Of a DNA stretch of 64,000 nt, positions 42,600 to 50,997 are shown one piece after another. How positions within the stretch are numbered: position 1 is the stretch's first letter; each line of letters starts with the position of its first letter. Both the position numbers and the translations under genes were made by a program. Source of the stretch: Phycicoccus avicenniae_A (GTDB lineage Bacteria > Actinomycetota > Actinomycetes > Actinomycetales > Dermatophilaceae); assembly GCF_050496545.1 (NCBI RefSeq), contig NZ_JBNVZV010000015.1, positions 37,448 through 101,447 on the forward strand, read 5' to 3'. The notes beneath the pieces are model-generated. The model saw only the letters and a list, made by a program, of their open reading frames with translations. It searched no databases and had not been told where the DNA came from.

Positions 42600-44132
42600 T
42601 CAGTCGCGGGCGCGGCTGCGCGCCAACCGGACCCGCTCCGGAGTGTGCAGCCGCACGAGCGTGCGCGTGGTCGAGGGCGGGATGCGCCCGGGCGTCGCCA
42701 GCGACACGACGACGGCGACGAAGAAGGCCAGCGGCACCGCCCACAGCGCGGGGTTCGCGAGGAGGGCGGCCGGCCAGCCGTCGAGGTCGCCCCGGACGGC
42801 GGTGGCTCCCAGCGACAGCCCCGTCGCGAGCCCGCCGACGAGCAGCCCGGCCATCGCGCCCGCGGTCGACAGCCGGCGCCACCACACGCCGAGGATGATG
42901 AGCGGCGCGAACGTCGCGGCCGCGACGGCGAAGGCGAGCCCCACGGTGGTCGCGACGCCCAGCGGCTCGGTGACCCGGCTCAGCACGTACGGGATGACGA
43001 CCGCCGCGACCGCGGCGTACCGGAACCCCCGCACCCCGGGGGCGTCGCCGCCGGTGTAGCGGGCCAGCCGGGGCCGCAGCACCTCCTGGTCGAGCACGCC
43101 CGTCACGGACATCGCCAGGCCCGAGGCGGTGGAGAGGAAGGCGGCGAAGGCGCCGCCGGCGAGCATCGCGGTCAGCAGGTCGCCGCCGAGGCCACCGAGC
43201 ATCTCGCCGGGCAGCCGGAGCACCAGGGAGTCCGAGCGCACGCCCGGGGGCAGCTCGGGGAAGGCGACCCGGCCGAGGGCGCCGTACACCGGGGGCAGCA
43301 GGTAGAACACGCCGAGGAGGGCGATGACGGTGACGGTGGTGCGGCGCGCGCCGATGCCGTCGGGGTTCGTGTAGTAGCGGACGAGGACGTGGGGGAGGCC
43401 CATCGTCCCGAGGCAGAGCGCGAGCACCGTCGAGGCCGTGCGGTAGGTCGGGTGGTCGCCGGCTCCGGTGGGCTGCAACGGGATGTTCCACTCCGCCGGC
43501 ACCGACGGTGCCGGGTGCCCGCTGCGGAACCACAGGAAGAGCAGGATGCAGGCCGGCACCGCGAGCGCGGTGAGCTTGACCCAGTACTGGACCGCCTGGA
43601 CGAAGGTGATCGAGCGCATGCCGCCGGCCCCGACCGCTGCCGCGATGACGACCATGACCACCAGCCCGCCGACCCAGGACGGGGCCCCGGTGACGAGCGT
43701 GAGGGTCAGGCTCGCGCCCTGGAACTGCGGCACGAGGTAGAGCCAGCCGATGGCGACCACGAGCAGCGAGGAGACGAGCCGGATGGAGCGCGAGCCCAGC
43801 CGGGCCTCGGCGAAGTCGGGCAGCGTGTAGGCGCCGGAGCGACGCATCGGGGCGGCGACCATCACGAGGAGCACGAGGTAGCCGAGCGTGTAGCCGACGG
43901 GCAGCCACAGCATGTCGACGCCGACCCCGTACACGAGGCCGGCGACGCCGAGGAAGCTTGCGGCGGAGAGGTACTCGCCACCGATGGCCGAGGCGTTCAG
44001 CCGGGGCGAGACGGTGCGCCCGGCGACGTAGAAGTCGCTCGTGCGCCGGCTGAGGCGCAGCCCGAGGCCGCCGACGGCCAGCGTGGTCAGGCAGACCAGC
44101 ACCACGGCGGCGAGGGACAGGGGGTGGCTCAC
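42600..44132 (-). CDS. sodium:solute symporter, second copy
   Basis: The 510-residue membrane protein belongs to the same SSS family as ActP. It carries SPRLNASAIGGEYLSAASFL (Na+ site helix), YLVPQFQGASLTLTLVTG and GTMGLPHVLVRYYTNPDGIG. It lacks the long extracytoplasmic insert of the acetate symporter, so the substrate may differ (acetate, pyruvate or another monocarboxylate). GTG 44132 overlaps the stop of a two-helix partner by 4 bp. Upstream lie a LytTR response regulator and a LytS-type kinase in one operon. This resembles the enterobacterial pyruvate-sensing BtsSR/YpdAB systems that control a transporter; that link is inference. Confidence 0.88.
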   Translation of the reverse strand: MSHPLSLAAVVLVCLTTLAVGGLGLRLSRRTSDFYVAGRTVSPRLNASAIGGEYLSAASFLGVAGLVYGVGVDMLWLPVGYTLGYLVLLVMVAAPMRRSGAYTLPDFAEARLGSRSIRLVSSLLVVAIGWLYLVPQFQGASLTLTLVTGAPSWVGGLVVMVVIAAAVGAGGMRSITFVQAVQYWVKLTALAVPACILLFLWFRSGHPAPSVPAEWNIPLQPTGAGDHPTYRTASTVLALCLGTMGLPHVLVRYYTNPDGIGARRTTVTVIALLGVFYLLPPVYGALGRVAFPELPPGVRSDSLVLRLPGEMLGGLGGDLLTAMLAGGAFAAFLSTASGLAMSVTGVLDQEVLRPRLARYTGGDAPGVRGFRYAAVAAVVIPYVLSRVTEPLGVATTVGLAFAVAAATFAPLIILGVWWRRLSTAGAMAGLLVGGLATGLSLGATAVRGDLDGWPAALLANPALWAVPLAFFVAVVVSLATPGRIPPSTTRTLVRLHTPERVRLARSRARD

Positions 44133-44503
44133 GGCTCGTCGACCACGTCGGCGAAGTCGGACTCGATGCGCTCGCTCTGCCGGGTGTACCAGCGGGCGAG
44201 GACCCAGGCCGCCGGGTACACGGCGACGCCGAGGACGAGCCACGGGAACGGGATGCCGAACAGGGTCGTCGACCGCGTGGCCGGCACGAGGGCGAGCACC
44301 ACCGGCAGCGCCGCGAGGCCGACGACCATCAGCGCGAGGATGGCCAGCGACAGCCGCAGCTGGGCGCGCATCAGGCCGACGAGGTAGACGTCACCGAGCT
44401 CGGTCTGCTCGTCGATGTCGCGGGCGGCCGGCCGGGCCCGGTGCGGGACGGCGCCGCGCCGCGAGCTGGTGACCCGGACCCGTTCCGGCGGAGGCGTGCT
44501 CAC
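44129..44503 (-). CDS. two-helix membrane protein, DUF485-like symporter partner
   Basis: The 124-residue protein has a basic cytoplasmic N-terminus and two transmembrane helices (about 50-73 and 82-104), with a short RWYTRQSERIESDFADVVDE tail. Size, topology and position directly upstream of an SSS symporter mirror the DUF485-ActP pair at 39.6 kb, though sequence similarity is weak (R-WY-R/SRWATR-type ending). The GTG at 44503 lies 4 bp after the response-regulator stop, and its own stop overlaps the symporter start, so all are translated from one message. Confidence 0.75.
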   Translation of the reverse strand: MSTPPPERVRVTSSRRGAVPHRARPAARDIDEQTELGDVYLVGLMRAQLRLSLAILALMVVGLAALPVVLALVPATRSTTLFGIPFPWLVLGVAVYPAAWVLARWYTRQSERIESDFADVVDEP

Positions 44504-44507
44504 GACG

Positions 44508-45290
44508 TCAGCTGCCGAGGCGGCGCTCGCCGAGCGGGCGGCGCAGCAGGGTGTCGCGGAGCTCCTTGGTGTGCCGGCGGCTCACCTGGAGCTCGACGCC
44601 GCCGACGAGCACCGAGCAGCGGCCGTGGTCCATCCGCACCTCGCGGACGTGGGGCAGCGCGACCAGCGTGCTGCGGTGGATGCGGACGAACCCGTGCTCG
44701 GCCCACCGCTCCTCGAGCACGCTGAGCGGTACGCGTACGAGGTGCGAGCCGGTGTCGGTGTGCAGCCGCGCGTAGTCGCCGTGCGCCTGCGCGTACCGGA
44801 TCTGGTTGCGCGTGATGAAGCGGGTGACGCCGCCGAGCTCGACGGGGATCGTCTCGTCCTCGATCGGTGCCTCCGCGGGCGGGTCATCGGGCGACGGACG
44901 CGCACCACTGCGCTCGCGCTGCTCGACGACCCGGCGGACGGCCTCGGCGATGCGGTCCTCGCGCACCGGCTTCATCACGTAGTCGGTGACGTCGAGGGCG
45001 AAGGCGTCGACGGCGTGCCGCTCGTGGGCGGTGACGAACACGACCTGCGGGCGGACCGCGAAGCGCGAGATGACCCGCGCCAGGGCCATCCCGTCGAGGC
45101 CCGGCATCGAGATGTCGCTGAAGACGACGTCGACGTCGCGGGCGTCGAGGAGGCGCAGGGCATCGGTGCCGCTGGAGGCGGTGAGGACCTCGCCGACGCG
45201 GTCGTCGCGGTCGAGGAGGTAGCCCAGCTCGGACAGGGCGGGCACCTCGTCGTCGACGACGAGCACGACCATCCCCTGCGCGGTGGGCAT
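44508..45290 (-). CDS. LytTR-family response regulator
   Basis: The 260-residue protein has a receiver domain (about 8-125) with the acidic pair DDE near residue 18, the phosphoacceptor in VVFSDISMPGLDG, and the conserved lysine in YVMKPVRED. A C-terminal LytTR DNA-binding domain (about 155-255) has FITRNQIRYAQAHGDYARLH, FVRIHRSTLVALPHVREVRM and SRRHTKELRD. LytTR domains bind direct repeats and usually activate transcription of membrane transporters or secreted-factor genes. It follows the kinase by 23 bp and precedes the symporter genes. A TAGGCT box seven bases before its ATG suggests an additional internal promoter. Confidence 0.93.
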   Translation of the reverse strand: MPTAQGMVVLVVDDEVPALSELGYLLDRDDRVGEVLTASSGTDALRLLDARDVDVVFSDISMPGLDGMALARVISRFAVRPQVVFVTAHERHAVDAFALDVTDYVMKPVREDRIAEAVRRVVEQRERSGARPSPDDPPAEAPIEDETIPVELGGVTRFITRNQIRYAQAHGDYARLHTDTGSHLVRVPLSVLEERWAEHGFVRIHRSTLVALPHVREVRMDHGRCSVLVGGVELQVSRRHTKELRDTLLRRPLGERRLGS

Positions 45291-45297
45291 GCCGCGC

Positions 45298-45303
45298 AGC
45301 CTA
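45298..45303 (-). promoter_or_regulatory. -10 box of LytTR regulator gene (leaderless type)
   Basis: On the minus strand TAGGCT ends seven bases before the ATG at 45290, inside the kinase-regulator gap. Confidence 0.5.
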
Positions 45304-45313
45304 CGGCCCGGGC

Positions 45314-46510
45314 TCAGGGTTGTGCATGGACGCCGGGCGCGAACTTGGGCACCCGGAACGTCACCTTCGTGCCAGCCCCGGGAGCGGTCTCGACGACGAG
45401 GCCGAACTCGTCGCCGTACACCTGGCGCAGCCGGGCGTCGACGTTGCCCAGGCCCACCGAGTCGGTGGCGCGGGCGCCGTCGAGGATCGTGCGAACGCGC
45501 TCGGGGTCGGTACCGACACCGTCGTCCTCGATGGCGATCTCCGCCTCGGCCCCGAGGTCGGTGGCGGTGATGCTGACGTGCCCCGTGCCCTCCTTGCTCG
45601 CGAGGCCGTGGCGCACCGCGTTCTCGACGAGGGGCTGCACCGCGAGGTACGGCAGCGAGACCGGCAGCACCTCGGGGGCCACGAGCAGCGAGACGCTCAG
45701 CCGGTCCCCGAAGCGTGCCTGCTCGAGCACGAGGTAGCGCTCGACGTTGCGCAGCTCCTCGGCGAGGGTGGTGAAGGTGCCGCCGGTGCGCAGGGCGTAC
45801 CGGGTGAAGTCGGCGAAGTCGAGCAGCAGCTCGCGGGCGCGGTCGGGGTCGGTGCGCACGAACGAGGCGATCGCGGCGAGGCTGTTGTAGATGAAGTGCG
45901 GGCTGATCTGCGCGCGCAGCGCCCGCAGCTCTGCCTCGACGACCTGGTTGCGGGTGCGGGCCAGCTCGGCGAGGGCCAGCTGGCTCGACACCCACGCCGC
46001 GACCTCCTCGGTGGCGCGGGTCAGTCCGGGGGAGGAGTGCTCGGTCCACGCCGTGAGGGTGCCGATGACCAGCTCGTCGGAGACCAGCGGCGCCGTGACG
46101 GCCATCCGTACGGGGCAGTCGGGGTCGGAGCAGGAGATCACCTCCGCGCCGTGGGCGACCGTGCGACCGGTCTCCAGCGTGCGTTCGCCGAGCGGCACGG
46201 CGAGCGAGCGGTGGTGCTCACCGGTCCCGGTCCAGGAGAGCACGCTTCCCGGGGTCGCGATGGAGACCGCGTGGGCGCCGAGGATGGAGAGCAGGTGGCG
46301 GCCGGCGCGCTCGGCGGCCTCGGGGGTGAGGCCGTCGCCGAGGTGGCGGGAGGCGAGCGAGGCCGTGTGCAGCGTGGCGTACGTGGCGCGGTCGGTCTCG
46401 GAGATGAAGCCGCGGCGGCGGCTGCGCCGGAGGAGCGTGACCGCGAGCCAGAGCAGCAGCATCGTCACCGCGACGAGCACCGCGGTGGGCCAGTGGATGC
46501 TGCCCGTCAT
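45314..46510 (-). CDS. LytS-type sensor histidine kinase
   Basis: The 398-residue protein has a single N-terminal membrane helix (about 8-27), a GAF-like sensor region (about 45-185) and a LytS-type kinase. The phosphoacceptor His lies in RALRAQISPHFIYNSLAAIA, the N box in QPLVENAVRHGL, and G boxes in EDDGVGTD and GLGNVDARL. A CSDPDCPV cysteine pair in the sensor region could bind a metal or respond to redox. Unlike BtsS/LytS it lacks the 5TM sensor, so the signal is probably sensed in the cytoplasm. It heads the kinase-regulator-symporter operon; its ATG is seven bases after TAGGGT. Confidence 0.92.
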   Translation of the reverse strand: MTGSIHWPTAVLVAVTMLLLWLAVTLLRRSRRRGFISETDRATYATLHTASLASRHLGDGLTPEAAERAGRHLLSILGAHAVSIATPGSVLSWTGTGEHHRSLAVPLGERTLETGRTVAHGAEVISCSDPDCPVRMAVTAPLVSDELVIGTLTAWTEHSSPGLTRATEEVAAWVSSQLALAELARTRNQVVEAELRALRAQISPHFIYNSLAAIASFVRTDPDRARELLLDFADFTRYALRTGGTFTTLAEELRNVERYLVLEQARFGDRLSVSLLVAPEVLPVSLPYLAVQPLVENAVRHGLASKEGTGHVSITATDLGAEAEIAIEDDGVGTDPERVRTILDGARATDSVGLGNVDARLRQVYGDEFGLVVETAPGAGTKVTFRVPKFAPGVHAQP

Positions 46511-46517
46511 GGGGCAC

Positions 46518-46542
46518 ACCCTAGGCTCACCGGGACACGGTG
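46518..46542 (-). promoter_or_regulatory. promoter of kinase-symporter operon (leaderless type)
   Basis: On the minus strand TAGGGT (46518-46523) ends seven bases before the ATG at 46510. Immediately upstream is the short palindrome CACCGGGACACGGTG (46528-46542), where a regulator could bind. Confidence 0.5.
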
Positions 46543-46581
46543 CGGCAGAGCGCCGCAGGACGTGGAAGGCGGTCGGACACG

Positions 46582-47454
46582 GTGGGCGAGCTCGACGAGG
46601 CAGTGGCACTGCGGTGGGCCGACGGGCCCGCGGTGGTCGGGGGTGGCGAGGCGGTCGCCTCGGCGACGCTCGGCGAGGGATGGGTGATCGGCGCCGCCGT
46701 CAACGGTGGGGTGCTGATGGCCCTGGGGGCCCGGGCGCTCGCCGAGACGTTCGCGCCGGCGGGGCATCCCGACGTCCTCACGTGGAGCTCGGTGTTCCTG
46801 TCCGCCGCCCAGCCCGGCCCGGTCGAGGTCCGGACCGAGGCGCTGCGGTCGGGCCGCACGGTCTCCACGGGCGTCGTGCGGATGCTGCAGGACGGGCCCG
46901 ACGGACCGGTCGAGCGGACCCGGCTGACGGCCGTGCTCGGCGACGCCTCGGTGTCCACCGAGCCGGTTCACCGCTCGCCGCAGCCGCCCCCGATGCCGGC
47001 TCCGGAGCAGTGCGTACCGGCCCGGCGGGACGGCGGCGAGATGGCTTCGGCCATCGCCCTCCTCGACCGCCTCGACCTGCGCGTCGACCCCGCGACCGCC
47101 GGGTTCGCCGTCGGGCGGCCGACCGGTCGGGGCGTGCTGCGCGCCTGGGTGCGGATGGCCGACGGCCGCGAGCCCGACGTCACGATGCTCCCGTTCGTCG
47201 TGGACTGCCTCATGCCGGTGGCCTTCGACCTAGGCGTCGCCGGCTGGGCGCCCACCCACGAGCTCAGCGGCCAGGTGCTCGGCCGGCCGGCCGCCGGGTG
47301 GCTGCAGGTGGCCCTGCACGTCGATGCCGTCGCCGGCTCGCTCTACATCGAGGACGCCGACGTCTGGGACTCCACCGGCCGGCTCGTCGCCCGCTCCCGC
47401 CAGCTCGCCGGCATCCGTGTGCCCGCGCAGGGACTCGTCACGCCCGCTGGCTAG
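46582..47454 (+). CDS. acyl-CoA thioesterase, double-hotdog type
   Basis: The 290-residue soluble protein looks like a tandem hotdog thioesterase of the TesB/4HBT_3 type. The first half has GAAVNGGVLMALGARALAET, and HPDVLTWSSVFLSAAQPGPV with the conserved strand entering the second helix. The second half has TMLPFVVDCLMPVAFDLGVA and GWLQVALHVDAVAGSLYIED. Family members hydrolyse acyl-CoA; chain-length preference is unknown. GTG 46582 was chosen because it fits the family N-terminus. It is divergent from the kinase operon and ends 9 bp before the Fic-like gene. Confidence 0.8.
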   Translation: MGELDEAVALRWADGPAVVGGGEAVASATLGEGWVIGAAVNGGVLMALGARALAETFAPAGHPDVLTWSSVFLSAAQPGPVEVRTEALRSGRTVSTGVVRMLQDGPDGPVERTRLTAVLGDASVSTEPVHRSPQPPPMPAPEQCVPARRDGGEMASAIALLDRLDLRVDPATAGFAVGRPTGRGVLRAWVRMADGREPDVTMLPFVVDCLMPVAFDLGVAGWAPTHELSGQVLGRPAAGWLQVALHVDAVAGSLYIEDADVWDSTGRLVARSRQLAGIRVPAQGLVTPAG

Positions 47455-47457
47455 GCT
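47452..47457 (+). promoter_or_regulatory. -10 box of Fic-like gene (leaderless type)
   Basis: TAGGCT overlaps the stop of the thioesterase gene and ends six bases before the ATG at 47464. Confidence 0.55.
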
Positions 47458-47463
47458 TCGCGG

Positions 47464-48318
47464 ATGCCCTCCGCCCCCTCCCCGGCCGTCCTGGCGGTCA
47501 CCCGCCTCGCCGAGCTCCCGGGTCTTCCCGAGCAGGTCGAGGCGGCGCGCGAGGCGTGCACCCGGCTGCGCTGGCACCAGGCGCTGCGGCGCCGCATCCC
47601 CGAGGCCGCGGCCGAGTCGCGGGTGCGCGGGGCGGTCGCGAGCGCCGAGCTCGAGGGTGCCTCGATGCCGGTCGACGCCGTCCGGGACGTGATGCGCGGC
47701 GCGGCGACGTGGTCGGTGTCGCCGGACCCGGTCGAGCGGGTCGTCCGGGGGGTCGTCGGGGCGACGGCCGAGTCCGAGCGGGTCCGCGAGCTCGTCGTGC
47801 GTGCGCCGCTGCAGGCGCTGGCGCGGCTGCACACCGTGGCCGCCGCGGGGCTGGTGGCCGACGACGCGCTGGGTCGTCCGCGCGTCGAGGGGGAGGGGTG
47901 CGCCGAGCTGGGCGACCTCGGGCCGGCGCCGTCGGCCGCCGTCGTCGCGGAGCGGCTGCGAGGGCTCGCCGACGTGCTGGTCGCGCTGCCGGGGCTGCCG
48001 GTGGTCGTCGCCGCCGCCGTCGTGCACGCCGAGCTCGCGACCGTGCGGCCGTTCGTGCGGGGCAACACCGTCGTCGCCCGCGCCCTGGACCGGGCGGTCG
48101 TGCAGGCCGGCGGGCTCGACCCGACGGGCGTCGCGGTGACCGAGGCCGGGCACGGAGCCGGGGGGAGCGCGCCGTATGTCGGGGCGCTCGCCGCGTACGG
48201 GCGCGGTGATGCGGCGGGGGTCGGGCTGTGGGTCTCGCACTGCTGCACCGCCGTCCGCGCCGCCGCCGACCAGGGCGCCGCGGTCGCCGACGCCGTGCTC
48301 GCGGGCCGGCTCGGGTAG
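47464..48318 (+). CDS. degenerate Fic-domain-like protein
   Basis: The 284-residue helical protein resembles the actinobacterial Fic-like family that lies next to tad loci and is often labelled oxidoreductase. An inhibitory-helix-like SAELEGASMP occurs at about residues 59-68. The core VVHAELATVRPFVRGNTVVA aligns with the Fic motif HPFxxGNGRxxR, but the catalytic HPF histidine is replaced by an arginine (RPF) and the second glycine and arginine (GNGR) are altered. AMPylation by the standard mechanism is therefore unlikely. A role as a binding or scaffold protein is possible but unproven. The message is probably leaderless. Confidence 0.65.
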   Translation: MPSAPSPAVLAVTRLAELPGLPEQVEAAREACTRLRWHQALRRRIPEAAAESRVRGAVASAELEGASMPVDAVRDVMRGAATWSVSPDPVERVVRGVVGATAESERVRELVVRAPLQALARLHTVAAAGLVADDALGRPRVEGEGCAELGDLGPAPSAAVVAERLRGLADVLVALPGLPVVVAAAVVHAELATVRPFVRGNTVVARALDRAVVQAGGLDPTGVAVTEAGHGAGGSAPYVGALAAYGRGDAAGVGLWVSHCCTAVRAAADQGAAVADAVLAGRLG

Positions 48319-48525
48319 CGCACCCGGCGGGTCGCGCGCACCGGTTGTCGCCGGGCGCGCGGAGGAGTACAACGGTGGGGAGGGCCGCGAGACCCTCGCG
48401 ACAGACCTACCGCGGGACGACGGGTACCCACGCGCGGGCAGTCCACTGATGGACCGATCGTGCTGGGCTGGACCCAGTGCGACGACGGCATGGAGCACGC
48501 CTGGTCGCCCGGAGCGCCGCGGCAG

Positions 48526-48561
48526 GACGACGCCCCCGCCGCGCCCGGCGGGGGCGTCGTC
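48526..48561. terminator. terminator downstream of Fic-like gene
   Basis: GACGACGCCCCCGCC (48526-48540) and GGCGGGGGCGTCGTC (48547-48561) form a perfect 15-bp stem with a 6-nt loop. Confidence 0.75.
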
Positions 48562-48850
48562 GCCCCCGCGCCGTGGGCAGCGGTGGTCCGTGGTCGGACG
48601 CGCGACCCCGGCGTGTGACCGCGCGTGGAGGCTCCTGCGGTGGTCAAGCCTTCAACTGTCGACTCAAGACGACGGAATCCGTCGGTCTGAGGACGTTTTC
48701 AGAATGTTTTCGACACTGTTGGCGTCGGGCTTGCGCGGAGGGGCATCGATGGGACACGATTGACCCACTCGCTCCCCTTCGGGGTAGAGCGACCGGCGAA
48801 CCGGCTTCTCCCCCCCGGAGCTCGGCTCGCCGACGGCCCCGGTTGTCCCC

Positions 48851-48988
48851 CCGACCGGGGCCGTCCCATGTCCGGACCCAGAACACCCATCCACGCCCCG
48901 GGTCGCGGGGACCCCGCCCCCGACCGGGGCCGTCCCATGTCCGGACCCGGAACACCCATCCACGACCCGGGTCACGGGGACCCCGTCG
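48851..48988. repeat. tandem repeat, 2 x 69 bp
   Basis: Two adjacent 69-bp units start at 48851 and 48920, each opening CCGACCGGGGCCGTCCCATG and differing at only a few positions. They sit upstream of the Ssd/CpaE-like gene in non-coding DNA. Confidence 0.85.
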
Positions 48989-49024
48989 TCCACAGGCGGC
49001 TCCTTCGGCCTCCGTCGTCCACAG
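48988..49024. repeat. paired GTCCACAG motif, copy A
   Basis: GTCCACAG occurs at 48988-48995 and 49017-49024 (29-bp period). The first copy continues GCGGCTCC and the second ATC. The same arrangement with identical spacing recurs at 52272-52308. Confidence 0.7.
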
Positions 49025-49063
49025 ATCGCACCGGGCCCCTGTCGTCGCCTCCGGGAGAGCGCG

Positions 49064-49069
49064 CAGGGT
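49064..49069 (+). promoter_or_regulatory. candidate -10 box of tad operon (leaderless type)
   Basis: CAGGGT ends six bases before the ATG at 49076. The first base departs from TANNNT, so this is weaker than the other cases. Confidence 0.35.
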
Positions 49070-49075
49070 CGGGCC

Positions 49076-49819
49076 ATGACCACACCGATCGTCGCCGTCG
49101 TCGGGGCCTCCGGCGGGCTGGGGGCCAGCACCCTCGCCCTCGCCGTGGGGCGCCGGCTGGCCGCCTCCGGCCCGGCCGCCACCGTCGTCGACCTCGACCT
49201 GACCCGGGGCGGCCTCGACGTCACGGCCGGGGTCGAGCACCTCACCGGCCGCCGCTGGCGCTCCCTGGTCGAGGTGCGCGGTCCCGTCCCGCCACCGCTG
49301 CTGCTGCCCGCCCTCCCCGTCGAGGACGGATGCCGTGTCCTGTCGGCGGGGAGCCCGCAGCCGGAGGTACCGACCTCCGCGGTCGCGGACGTCCTCGACT
49401 CCCTGGTCGCGGCCGGCGATCCGGTGGTCCTCGACCTCCCGGGGCCCTCCGCGCTGCTGCCGCAGGTGCTCGCCCACGCCCCGCTCGTCGTCCTCCTCAC
49501 CGGGCTGCGCACGCGCGCCCTCGCCGACTGCGACGCCCTCGTGGACCGGCTCACGGCGGACGACGAGGCAGCCGGTCCGGCCGGCCCGCCCGACCTGCGG
49601 CTGGTCACCCGCGGGCCCCGGCCGAGCGCCGGCGTGCTCGACGACGTCGTCGCGCACCTGGGCGTCACCCACCTCCACCACCTGCCCGACGACCCCCACG
49701 TCGGGCGCCAAGCAGAACGCGGCGTCTGGCCGGGGTCGGGCACCGACGCCGTCCGACGCTGCGCCGACCGCGTGGTCGAGGTGGCGCTCACCGGGTCGGG
49801 ACGGGCGAAGGCGTCGTGA
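49076..49819 (+). CDS. Ssd/CpaE-like ParA-family ATPase
   Basis: The 247-residue protein opens with a deviant ParA/MinD nucleotide loop, VVGASGGLGASTLALAVGRR at about residues 8-27, in which the usual lysines are absent. VVDLDLTRGGLDVTAGVEHL and PVVLDLPGPSALLPQVL give the switch regions. Loss of the P-loop lysine suggests weak or no ATPase activity. It corresponds to the septum-site/pilus positioning protein Ssd (Rv3660c) at the head of the mycobacterial tad locus, from memory. Its stop overlaps the GTG of tadA by 4 bp. It probably places the pilus machine at the membrane or the septum. Confidence 0.85.
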   Translation: MTTPIVAVVGASGGLGASTLALAVGRRLAASGPAATVVDLDLTRGGLDVTAGVEHLTGRRWRSLVEVRGPVPPPLLLPALPVEDGCRVLSAGSPQPEVPTSAVADVLDSLVAAGDPVVLDLPGPSALLPQVLAHAPLVVLLTGLRTRALADCDALVDRLTADDEAAGPAGPPDLRLVTRGPRPSAGVLDDVVAHLGVTHLHHLPDDPHVGRQAERGVWPGSGTDAVRRCADRVVEVALTGSGRAKAS

Positions 49820-50997
49820 CCGGGCACCCGGCGCTGCCCGCGGTCGAGCGCTCCATCCGGGCGGGAAGGGGTCCGGACGGTGTCCGCATCGGGCGCGTCG
49901 CCGACGAGCAGGTACCGACGCTGGGCCGTGCGGGTCGCGACGTCGCCGCGGCCGCCCTCACCGACCGGCTCGTCGGTCTCGGGCCGCTGGCTCCGCTCGT
50001 CGCCGACCCCGAGGTCACCGACGTCCTCGTGAACGGTGACGGCAGCACCTGGGTCGACCGGGGCCGAGGGGTGGAGCGGGTGGGGCAGCCCGTCCCGTCG
50101 GCCGAGCTGAGGCCGCTCGCGGTCCGGCTCGCGGGTCTGGCCGGGCGCCGCCTCGACGACGCGCAACCGTGGGTCGACGGACTGCTCCCCGGGGGTGTGC
50201 GCCTGCACGCCGTCCTGCCGCCGCTCGTCGAGGGCGGCCCGCACCTCAGCCTCCGGGTGGCGAGGCGTCGGATGTCGGGGGTCGACGCGCTCGTTGCTGC
50301 GGGCGGGGCCAGCCCCGCGACGGGGGAGGTGCTGAGGGCACTCGTGCGGCGCCGGCGCAGCCTGCTCGTCACCGGCGGCACCGGGGCGGGCAAGACCACC
50401 GTCCTCGGGGCGCTCCTCGCCGAGTCCGCCGCCGATGAGCGCCTCGTCCTCGTCGAGGACGTCCGCGAGCTCGACCCCGACCACCCCCACGTCGTCCGCC
50501 TCCAGGGGCGAGGGGCCAACGTCGAGGGAGCCGGTGAGGTCGTGATGGCGGTGCTCGTCCGGCAGGCGCTGCGGATGCGGCCGGACCGGCTCGTCGTGGG
50601 GGAGGTGCGAGGGGCGGAAGTGCGCGAGCTGTTGGCCGCCCTCAACACGGGCCACGAGGGGGGCGCCTGCACCCTGCACGCCAACGGCCCGGAGGAGGTC
50701 CCCGCCCGCCTGGAGGCCCTGGGCGCGCTCGCCGGGATGTCCCGGGAGGCCGTCCACGCCCAGCTGCGCGGAGCGCTCGACGTCGTGGTGCACGTGGGGC
50801 GGGACCACCTCGGCCGCCGGGTCCAGCGGGTGGGAGTCCTCCGGCCCGGGAACGACGGGTTCACGACCGTGCGGACCGCCCTCCGGGACACCCCGACCGG
50901 TCCCGAACCGGGGCCGGCGTGGAGTGACCTCTCGGCGCTCGTGGCCGACCGACCCGATGCACCCAGCGCACCCGCCGCACCGGGCGCGACGTCGTGA
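49816..50997 (+). CDS. tadA: TadA/CpaF secretion ATPase
   Basis: The 393-residue type II/IV secretion ATPase powers assembly of the tad pilus. Walker A is LLVTGGTGAGKTTVLGALLA (GGTGAGKTT at 187-195), the Asp box is LVLVEDVRELDPDHPHVV, Walker B is MRPDRLVVGEVRGAEV, and the His box is LLAALNTGHEGGACTLHANG. N-terminal residues 40-140 form the usual PAS-like domain (DPEVTDVLVNGDGSTWVDRG). GTG 49816 overlaps the Ssd stop. Downstream, TadB starts 4 bp inside its stop, so the operon is tightly coupled. Confidence 0.95.
   Translation: MTGHPALPAVERSIRAGRGPDGVRIGRVADEQVPTLGRAGRDVAAAALTDRLVGLGPLAPLVADPEVTDVLVNGDGSTWVDRGRGVERVGQPVPSAELRPLAVRLAGLAGRRLDDAQPWVDGLLPGGVRLHAVLPPLVEGGPHLSLRVARRRMSGVDALVAAGGASPATGEVLRALVRRRRSLLVTGGTGAGKTTVLGALLAESAADERLVLVEDVRELDPDHPHVVRLQGRGANVEGAGEVVMAVLVRQALRMRPDRLVVGEVRGAEVRELLAALNTGHEGGACTLHANGPEEVPARLEALGALAGMSREAVHAQLRGALDVVVHVGRDHLGRRVQRVGVLRPGNDGFTTVRTALRDTPTGPEPGPAWSDLSALVADRPDAPSAPAAPGATS

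Larger units (their letters stand above)
48319..49063. other. 745-bp gene-poor stretch upstream of tad locus
   Basis: No gene was supported. It contains a terminator-like hairpin (48526-48561), a more AT-rich patch at about 48640-48770 that may hold promoters, a 13-nt palindrome GACGGAATCCGTC (48671-48683), a 2 x 69-bp tandem repeat (48851-48988) and a paired GTCCACAG motif (48988-49024). Confidence 0.6.

Noticed and set aside
48449..48763. Small gene between the Fic-like gene and the tad locus
   Set aside because: Several short open frames exist but none has a convincing start signal, conserved motif or protein-like composition; a terminator hairpin lies within it.
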